From Bacillota bacterium (GTDB lineage: Bacteria > Bacillota > Clostridia > UBA1381), in the NCBI GenBank assembly GCA_021205715.1, contig JAJPXA010000178.1, positions 1 through 6,211 on the forward strand: a stretch of 6,211 nucleotides of DNA, written 5' to 3'. Positions 1 through 4,029 of the stretch are shown here, piece by piece. The notes beneath the pieces are model-generated. The model saw nothing but the letters and a program-made list of their open reading frames with translations. It did not search any database and was not told the DNA's origin. The translations under genes were made by a program, and so were the position numbers. Numbering within the stretch: the stretch's first letter is position 1; every line of letters starts with the position of its first letter.

Positions 1-23
1 ATTATAGAGTTCTTGGAAACTGC

Positions 24-52
24 TTGAATTTTAATGTCCGCTATGATAAAAT
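24..52 (+). promoter_or_regulatory. Candidate sigma-A promoter of the integrase gene
   Basis: A TTGAAT hexamer (24-29) is followed after 17 bp by TAAAAT (47-52), close to the -35/-10 consensus and correctly spaced. It lies about 45 bp upstream of the integrase GTG start. The -10 sits inside the inverted repeat at 36-67, so a protein bound there would compete with RNA polymerase. The call rests on sequence only. Confidence 0.55.
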
Positions 53-67
53 ATTATTGTAGCGGAC
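36..67. repeat. 32-bp interrupted palindrome, probable operator
   Basis: GTCCGCTA (36-43) and TAGCGGAC (60-67) are perfect 8-bp inverted arms around a 16-bp AT-rich centre. Inside it, 46-49 also pairs with 54-57. The arms bracket the predicted -10 of the integrase promoter and end about 14 bp before the ribosome-binding site. There is no T-run after the right arm, so it is not an intrinsic terminator. The geometry suits a dimeric repressor or an excisionase/integrase accessory site. Confidence 0.5.
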
Positions 68-97
68 TACCTGCACGGTGAAAGGAGTATTAGATAA

Positions 98-1237
98 GTG
101 AAAGGTAGTTTACAAGAAAAAGGCGGCAAATATTATGCCGTATTCCGTATTAACGGAAAACAAAAATGGGTGAACACAGGTATTGAGGTTAAAAAAGGTA
201 ATAAGCGTAAAGCAGAGGCGAAAATGACAGAAATACTTGTGCAATACAACAGTAATCCCAATATCGTTGATAAAATGCCGTTTACAGATTATATAAATCT
301 TTGGCTTAAACAGGTCAAAAATAAAGTCGATACAGTCACCTATGAGGGATATATGCAATATGCAAGAAAGCATATTATACCGTATTTTGAACCGTTGAAA
401 TTGGATTTAAAAGACGTAAAAATGTCACATATAGAAAGCTATTACAATTATAAATCCGTTTCGGGACGCTTGGACGGTAAAAACGGCGGTTTGTCTTATC
501 GAACCATAAAGCTGCACAGCGTTGTTTTAAACCTTGTATTTAAATATGCAATGCGTAACAAATTGATTAAAGAAAATCCCTGTACATATGCCGAAATTCC
601 ACAGAACGCACATCGGAGTGAAAAAAAGACTGATTTTTACACGGCTGAACAATGCCAAGCTCTTTTAAAACTTATAAAAGGCACTCCCTTGTATGATATG
701 GTATACATAACATTTATGTATGGGTTAAGACGCTCAGAGCTTTTGGGATTGAAATGGTCTGCTGTTGATTTTGAAAACAATACGCTCTCGGTATGTCATA
801 CTGTGGTTTTACAGCATGTAGTTGTAGCAAAAGATAAAACAAAAAATCAGACGAGCAAAAGAATTTATCCGTTGCTTGATGATGTAAGAAAAATCCTTTT
901 GAGGTTAAAAGCCGAACAAGAGGAACATCGAAGTCTTTTCGGTAATTGCTATATTGATACCGATTACATATTTGTCAAAGAAAACGGTGAACAGTACTAT
1001 CCGTCATATCCGACACACACGTTAAAAAAGGTGTTGAAAAAATACGGATTGCCCCACATACGTTGGCACGATTTAAGACATAGCTGCGCGAGTATGCTTA
1101 TACTTAAAGGTTGGAATATGAAAGATATATCCGAATGGCTCGGACACGCCGATATAGGCACCACTATGAATATTTACGGTCATATAGGAATGGGGCATAA
1201 ACGGGATTTAGGAAACACCCTTATCGGAACACTTTGA
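98..1237 (+). CDS. int: Tyrosine recombinase / phage-type integrase
   Basis: This is a site-specific recombinase of 379 aa, the usual length for integrases of Gram-positive conjugative elements and phages. It would integrate and excise a mobile element at an attachment site. The N-terminus (about 1-50) resembles the arm-type DNA-binding domain of Tn916-like integrases. Residues about 60-165 form the SAM-like core-binding domain and 175-379 the catalytic domain. Visible catalytic residues are R211 (GLRRSELL), a lysine in the K247-K249 hairpin, H324 and R327 (HDLRH), H350 (LGH) and nucleophile Y360 (NIYGH). All are present, so the enzyme looks intact. The GTG start at 98 is supported by AAAGGAG at 81-87, 10 nt upstream. 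The gene is AT-rich with many AAA/TTA-type codons, unlike the CGC/GCG-rich genes to the right, which suggests transfer. It is convergent with the tRNA cluster. The specific element family cannot be told from one gene. Confidence 0.95.
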   Translation: MKGSLQEKGGKYYAVFRINGKQKWVNTGIEVKKGNKRKAEAKMTEILVQYNSNPNIVDKMPFTDYINLWLKQVKNKVDTVTYEGYMQYARKHIIPYFEPLKLDLKDVKMSHIESYYNYKSVSGRLDGKNGGLSYRTIKLHSVVLNLVFKYAMRNKLIKENPCTYAEIPQNAHRSEKKTDFYTAEQCQALLKLIKGTPLYDMVYITFMYGLRRSELLGLKWSAVDFENNTLSVCHTVVLQHVVVAKDKTKNQTSKRIYPLLDDVRKILLRLKAEQEEHRSLFGNCYIDTDYIFVKENGEQYYPSYPTHTLKKVLKKYGLPHIRWHDLRHSCASMLILKGWNMKDISEWLGHADIGTTMNIYGHIGMGHKRDLGNTLIGTL

Positions 1238-1252
1238 CAAAACATTCAATTT

Positions 1253-1274
1253 TGTTAGAAAAAGTGTTAGAAAA
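1253..1274 (+). repeat. Tandem 10-bp direct repeat after the integrase
   Basis: TGTTAGAAAA occurs at 1253-1262 and again at 1265-1274, a 12-bp period (about one helical turn). It lies 15 bp beyond the integrase stop, between the gene and the tRNA-Lys 3' end. Short direct repeats in this position are typical of arm-type binding sites of tyrosine recombinases, but chance recurrence in AT-rich DNA is possible. Confidence 0.4.
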
Positions 1275-1304
1275 CCAAGTTTGGCAGTTATCAAATAAAC
1301 AAAC

Positions 1305-1340
1305 AAAAACCTCGGAAACCGCATAGTTTCCAAGGTTTTT
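1305..1340 (-). terminator. Bidirectional intrinsic terminator at the end of the tRNA cluster
   Basis: The stem pairs 1305-1319 with 1326-1340, with one C/A mismatch and a 6-nt loop (1320-1325). On the - strand the hairpin follows the tRNA-Lys CCA end by 3 nt and is trailed by a T-rich stretch (complement of 1290-1309), so it should end the tRNA transcript. On the + strand the T5 run at 1336-1340 could end the integrase transcript. Convergent genes sharing one hairpin is a common arrangement. Confidence 0.8.
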
Positions 1341-1343
1341 CGG

Positions 1344-1419
1344 TGGTGAACCATCCGGGAGTCGAACCCGGGACAACTTGATTAAAAGTCAAGTGCTCTG
1401 CCAACTGAGCTAATGGTCC
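1344..1419 (-). tRNA. tRNA-Lys (UUU)
   Basis: Read on the - strand this is a complete 76-nt cloverleaf with an encoded CCA (1344-1346). The acceptor GGACCAT pairs with ATGGTTC through one G-U. The D-arm is GCTC/GAGC, the anticodon stem CTTGA/TCAAG has loop CTTTTAA, so the anticodon is UUU, and the T-arm is CCGGG/CCCGG. The discriminator is A73. It is the last gene of the cluster and its 3' end points at the integrase, making it the likely integration target. It starts at the base next to the CCA of tRNA-Gln, with no spacer. Confidence 0.96.
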
Positions 1420-1496
1420 TGGCTGGGATAGCAGGACTCGAACCTGCGAATCTCGGAATCAAAATCCGATGCCTTAACCAACTTGGCTATATCCCA
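1420..1496 (-). tRNA. tRNA-Gln (UUG)
   Basis: This is a complete 77-nt cloverleaf with an encoded CCA (1420-1422) and discriminator G73. The acceptor TGGGATA/TATCCCA begins with the weak U1-A72 pair typical of bacterial tRNA-Gln. The anticodon loop TTTTGAT gives anticodon UUG, and the T-arm is GCAGG/CCTGC. An 81-nt spacer with an AT-rich hairpin separates it from tRNA-His, whereas it directly abuts tRNA-Lys. Confidence 0.96.
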
Positions 1497-1542
1497 TTAT
1501 ACAGATATGAGTGGCATATTCCGCGTTTTGGAGAGTCTGCTT

Positions 1543-1573
1543 AAAAAATTATTACAAATATAATTTGTAATAA
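1543..1573 (-). repeat. AT-rich perfect hairpin with T-run inside the tRNA cluster
   Basis: TTATTACAAAT (1549-1559) and ATTTGTAATAA (1563-1573) form an 11-bp perfect stem around a 3-nt loop. On the - strand it is followed by six Ts (complement of 1543-1548). It looks like a weak intrinsic terminator or attenuator between tRNA-His and tRNA-Gln. The stem has a single C-G pair, so stability is low, and it may instead mark RNA processing. No good promoter follows it for the Gln-Lys pair. Confidence 0.45.
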
Positions 1574-1577
1574 CGAA

Positions 1578-1654
1578 TGGGGTGGGTAGTGGGATTCGAA
1601 CCCACGACATTCAGTGCCACAAACTGACGCTCTAACCAGCTGAACTATACCCAC
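1578..1654 (-). tRNA. tRNA-His (GUG)
   Basis: This is a complete cloverleaf with an encoded CCA (1578-1580). The acceptor is GTGGGTA/TACCCAC, and the anticodon loop TTGTGGC gives GUG. The T-arm is GTGGG/CCCAC. The histidine-specific extra G-1 is encoded at 1655 opposite C73 (1581), so the mature RNA should begin at 1655. It is third in the cluster, with only 6-7 nt separating it from tRNA-Arg. Confidence 0.96.
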
Positions 1655-1661
1655 CATATAG

Positions 1662-1738
<77 letters not shown>

Positions 1739-1750
1739 ATAACGAAAAAA

Positions 1751-1824
1751 TGGAGCGGGTGATGGGAATCGAACCCACACGACCAGCTTGGAAGGCTGGG
1801 ATTCTACCATTGAACTACACCCGC
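1751..1824 (-). tRNA. tRNA-Gly (UCC)
   Basis: This is a complete 74-nt cloverleaf with an encoded CCA (1751-1753) and discriminator U73. The acceptor is GCGGGTG/CACCCGC. The anticodon stem CCAGC/GCTGG encloses CTTCCAA, so the anticodon is UCC, reading GGA/GGG. It is the first gene of the cluster, about 48 bp downstream of the promoter -10. Confidence 0.96.
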
Positions 1825-1871
1825 TTATATAAGCTGTTGAGCAAAATCAACTCAATCAGTCGACTTTTAGT

Positions 1872-1900
1872 ATTATAGCAAAATCTCTCTGATTTGTCAA
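1872..1900 (-). promoter_or_regulatory. Consensus sigma-A promoter of the tRNA cluster
   Basis: On the - strand, TTGACA (1895-1900) is followed after exactly 17 bp by TATAAT (1872-1877). A TG one base before the -10 makes it an extended -10. Both hexamers are perfect. Just upstream (complement of about 1904-1945) are A-tracts that could act as an UP element. This is what is expected of a highly expressed stable-RNA promoter. The leader to tRNA-Gly is about 40 nt. Confidence 0.92.
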
Positions 1901-1989
1901 CTGTTTTTTTGCTTTTTTTTAAATTTCTCGGATTTTTTTAAAATTTTCATTGCATAAAGCGCGCTTTTTTATGTATCGGGATAGAACTT

Positions 1990-3111
1990 CTACCCCAAAC
2001 CGTCCTTCGCCGCTCTCCAAACCGCGTCGACAGCCTTTTTTACATCCCTGTCCGTATTATAGAACCCGAACGACACCCTCACCGCGCCCGTTTTATCGGT
2101 ATGAAGCGCCCTGTGCGCGAGCGGCGCGCAGTGATAGCCCGCGCGAACGGTTATAATATCGGAAATTTTCTCCGCCGTTTCCTCGCTGCCCCTGCCGATT
2201 ATATTAAACGCCGCCGTTCCGGTACGATTATATTTTCCGTAAACCTTGACATTATTCATATTTTTAAGCTCCGCGCAAAAATCGTTCGCCATTTCCCTCT
2301 CGCGCTTTCCAATCGCGTCGACGCCGTGACGCGCGACAAAATCCGCCGCCTTGCCCAAAGCCGTAACAGCGGGCGCGTTCACCGTCCCGGGATGAAGCAT
2401 ATCCGGCATAAACGTCGGATGCCGCATACTTTCGGACTGACTTCCCGTGCCGCCGGTTATAACGGGCGAGAGCGTATTCTCGTCGCGGACGTACAATCCG
2501 CCCGTCCCCAACGGTCCCATAAGACCCTTGTGCCCCGAAAAGGCTATAAAATCCGCGCCCGTTTTTTTCGCGTCAATGCTTACGCATCCCGCAGTCTGCG
2601 CCGCGTCAATCAAAAACAGGGCGTTATGCCTTTTCGCTATTTTTCCTATGCTCACAATCGGCTCTATCGTTCCGCAGACGTTCGACGCGTGAGTGCATAC
2701 AATAAGTCTTGTGTTCTCCCGCACCGCCTTTTCAACGTCCGACGGCTTTACATAGCCGTACTCATCCGCCTCAACAACACTGTAATCCCCGAGGCTGAAC
2801 ACGGGACGCAAAACACTGTTGGGATCCATCGCCGTAACCACAACGGGCCCGCCGCCGCCGACCGGCCCCAAAATCGCCATATTAAGCGCATAGGTGGCGT
2901 TTTGTGTAAACGCTATATTCATCGGATTATCTATATTAAAAAGCCGCGCGATTGTTTCCTGCGCCTCCATAACTCCGTTTAACGCGCGCAGACTCGGTGC
3001 GTGAGAGCCGCGTCCGGCATTCGCGCTGTTAAAGAGAGTGTTGTAAAAAAGCGATTTGTAAACGCAAAGCGGCTTTCGCATACACGTCGCGGCATTATCA
3101 AGATACAGCAT
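1990..3111 (-). CDS. Cysteine desulfurase-family aminotransferase class V (EF2568-like)
   Basis: This is a PLP enzyme of 373 aa, related to NifS/SufS/CsdA and best matching, from memory, the EF2568-type family (TIGR01977). Such enzymes take S or Se from cysteine or selenocysteine as an enzyme-bound persulfide. Visible features, numbered from the chosen start, are YLDNAAT near the N-terminus, THASNVCG (H141), the PLP-binding LIDAAQ (D169), the Schiff-base lysine K195 in SGHKG, and the presumed catalytic Cys C328 in RAGYHCAPLAH. The ATG at 3111 is chosen over an in-frame GTG at 3120: GGGGAG lies 10 nt before the ATG but only 1 nt before the GTG, and MLYLDNAAT is the usual beginning. The gene overlaps the DUF3343 gene upstream by 14 bp, implying coupled translation. 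Sulfur versus selenium use, and so the pathway served, is not decided by the sequence. Confidence 0.88.
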   Translation of the reverse strand: MLYLDNAATCMRKPLCVYKSLFYNTLFNSANAGRGSHAPSLRALNGVMEAQETIARLFNIDNPMNIAFTQNATYALNMAILGPVGGGGPVVVTAMDPNSVLRPVFSLGDYSVVEADEYGYVKPSDVEKAVRENTRLIVCTHASNVCGTIEPIVSIGKIAKRHNALFLIDAAQTAGCVSIDAKKTGADFIAFSGHKGLMGPLGTGGLYVRDENTLSPVITGGTGSQSESMRHPTFMPDMLHPGTVNAPAVTALGKAADFVARHGVDAIGKREREMANDFCAELKNMNNVKVYGKYNRTGTAAFNIIGRGSEETAEKISDIITVRAGYHCAPLAHRALHTDKTGAVRVSFGFYNTDRDVKKAVDAVWRAAKDGLG

Positions 3112-3352
3112 AAAAAACACGCTCCCCGTTCACATTTTTAACATCATACATACCGCGTATTCCGACGCCGTACTCCGAAACGGCGCTCTTAACCGCGGGC
3201 AACGCCCTTAAATCCGTCCGCACCGAATACGAGCAGTCGCCGTGATGAATCTGCGACGGAGTATGCACCACGTCGGCGGAAAACGCGAAGCGCTGTTCAA
3301 GCAATTTCTTAAGCCGCATAGCCGTCGTTACGGACCCCACAAGAACATACAT
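3098..3352 (-). CDS. DUF3343 protein, putative Se/S carrier-like
   Basis: This is an 84-aa soluble protein with no signal peptide or membrane segment. It resembles the DUF3343 family (PF11823), described as putative Se/S carrier-like. The N-terminal MYVLVGSVTTAMRLKKLLE looks like a beta strand then a helix. It is followed by HTPSQIHHGDCSYSVR with a single cysteine, C40, at the position where the family keeps a Cys that could hold a persulfide or perselenide. The start at 3352 is preferred over an ATG at 3361: AAAGGA lies 8 nt upstream of the former but abuts the latter. It is the first gene of a two-gene operon and overlaps the desulfurase-like gene. The inference is that the desulfurase loads this small protein. 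The carrier role is a family-level prediction, not an established activity. Confidence 0.78.
   Translation of the reverse strand: MYVLVGSVTTAMRLKKLLEQRFAFSADVVHTPSQIHHGDCSYSVRTDLRALPAVKSAVSEYGVGIRGMYDVKNVNGERVFYAVS
3122..3127 (-). promoter_or_regulatory. Ribosome-binding site deciding the desulfurase start
   Basis: GGGGAG on the - strand lies inside the end of the DUF3343 gene. It is 10 nt before the ATG at 3111 and 1 nt before the competing GTG at 3120, so the ATG is the functional start. Confidence 0.7.
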
Positions 3353-3360
3353 ATTAACCA

Positions 3361-3366
3361 TCCTTT
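3361..3366 (-). promoter_or_regulatory. Ribosome-binding site deciding the DUF3343 start
   Basis: AAAGGA on the - strand is 8 nt before the ATG at 3352. It overlaps the first base of the ATG at 3361, which therefore cannot use it. Confidence 0.7.
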
Positions 3367-3376
3367 CTGTTATTGA

Positions 3377-3405
3377 TTTTTACACCTTTATAACATAATA
3401 CGCAA
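3377..3405 (-). promoter_or_regulatory. Weak candidate promoter of the DUF3343-desulfurase operon
   Basis: On the - strand, TTGCGT (3400-3405) and TAAAAA (3377-3382) are spaced 17 bp. Each matches the consensus only in part. The segment lies between the nrdG terminator and the DUF3343 gene, so a promoter is expected here, but several AT-rich alternatives such as TATTAT or TATAAA nearby are equally possible for the -10. Confidence 0.25.
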
Positions 3406-3473
3406 AAAAGAGGGTTTGTGTGTATTCAGCTCTAAAATAAACGCGCAAATCATATCCGCGGCAAAAAACGCGC

Positions 3474-3506
3474 AAAAAAACGCGGTTGATTTTTTAAATC
3501 AACCGC
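3474..3506 (-). terminator. Intrinsic terminator of the nrdDG operon
   Basis: GCGGTTGATTT (3482-3492) pairs perfectly with AAATCAACCGC (3496-3506) around a 3-nt loop. On the - strand the stem is followed by G and then seven Ts (complement of 3474-3480). It begins 8 bp after the nrdG stop. A second T-run (complement of 3463-3468) follows a little further on. Confidence 0.92.
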
Positions 3507-3513
3507 ATTTGCG

Positions 3514-4029
3514 TTATTTTATCTCCAATTCCCCGCCGTTTTTCAAATCAAGCAAACGCTGATTTGACGAACCGCGGAATTTCAGCGCTATATCCTTAAG
3601 CTCCTCTTTGAACTCGCCGTCAACAAGCACGTCAATCATAGAAAGCATCTCATCGGTAACCTCGCACCGCGCGCGGCTTTCGGGATTGCCGCCCAACAAA
3701 TCCGATTCATAGGTATACCCCGTGTAGCACCACACGTTTTTTTGCGGCAACTCGCGCCTAACGCGCCGCAGGAGCTTTACAAGCTCGCGCTGGTTCGACG
3801 GCTCGAACGGCTCGCCGCCCAAAAGCGTCAGTCCGTTAATATACGATTTTGACAGCAGCGTCATTATCTCATCCTCGGTTTCCTTTGTGTAGCTCTTCCC
3901 CGCCGCGAAATCCCACGTTTCGGGATTGAAACAGCCCTTGCAATGATGAGTGCAGCCGGACACAAAGAGCGACACGCGCACGCCCAAACCGTCCGCAATA
4001 TCGCATTTTTTTATATTGCAGTAGTTCAT
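3514..4029 (-). CDS. nrdG: Anaerobic ribonucleoside-triphosphate reductase activating protein
   Basis: This is a radical-SAM activase of 171 aa that reductively cleaves S-adenosylmethionine to place the glycyl radical on NrdD. The Cx3Cx2C motif holding the 4Fe-4S cluster is at C26, C30 and C33 (SGCTHHCKGC), the same spacing and positions as in E. coli NrdG. The SAM-contacting GGEP motif is in LTLLGGEPFEP (about residues 73-83). The length and the opening MNYCNIKKCDIADG are typical. The frame is open further upstream to an ATG at 4080, but that would overlap nrdD by 52 bp. The ATG at 4029 gives the usual N-terminus and a TAATG stop-start overlap with nrdD, pointing to translational coupling. 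It is the last gene of the operon, ahead of the strong terminator at 3474-3506. Confidence 0.96.
   Translation of the reverse strand: MNYCNIKKCDIADGLGVRVSLFVSGCTHHCKGCFNPETWDFAAGKSYTKETEDEIMTLLSKSYINGLTLLGGEPFEPSNQRELVKLLRRVRRELPQKNVWCYTGYTYESDLLGGNPESRARCEVTDEMLSMIDVLVDGEFKEELKDIALKFRGSSNQRLLDLKNGGELEIK

Noticed and set aside
12..21. CTTGGAAACT near the left edge matches one arm of the tRNA terminator, a possible attachment-site repeat
   Set aside because: Only 10 bp match, with no tRNA sequence next to it, and it is upstream of the integrase rather than at the far end of an element; likely chance.
110..373. 87-codon - strand frame inside the integrase
   Set aside because: It is antisense to the well-supported integrase N-terminal domain, with low-complexity hydrophobic content and no ribosome-binding site noticed.
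1237..1255. ACAAAA/TTTTGT inverted repeat right after the integrase as its terminator
   Set aside because: The 6-bp stem is nearly all A-T with a 7-nt loop and no clean T-run; the hairpin at 1305-1340 is a far better candidate.
1484..1501. TATAAT on the - strand just before tRNA-Gln as a second promoter
   Set aside because: It touches the tRNA 5' end, so transcription would start inside the tRNA, and no -35 is correctly placed.
1953..1996. Hairpins after the desulfurase stop (GGGaTAGAA/TTCTACCC and CATAAA..TTTATG) as a terminator
   Set aside because: The first has a loop of essentially one base and overlaps the stop codon; neither has a T-run after it on the - strand. Termination before the tRNA promoter is therefore unproven.
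2101..2982. Long + strand open frame opposite the desulfurase gene
   Set aside because: It is antisense to a clear enzyme gene, is rich in Arg/His as expected from the reverse of GC-rich codons, and shows no recognisable domain. The same applies to shorter frames at 1950-2156 and 2447-2692.
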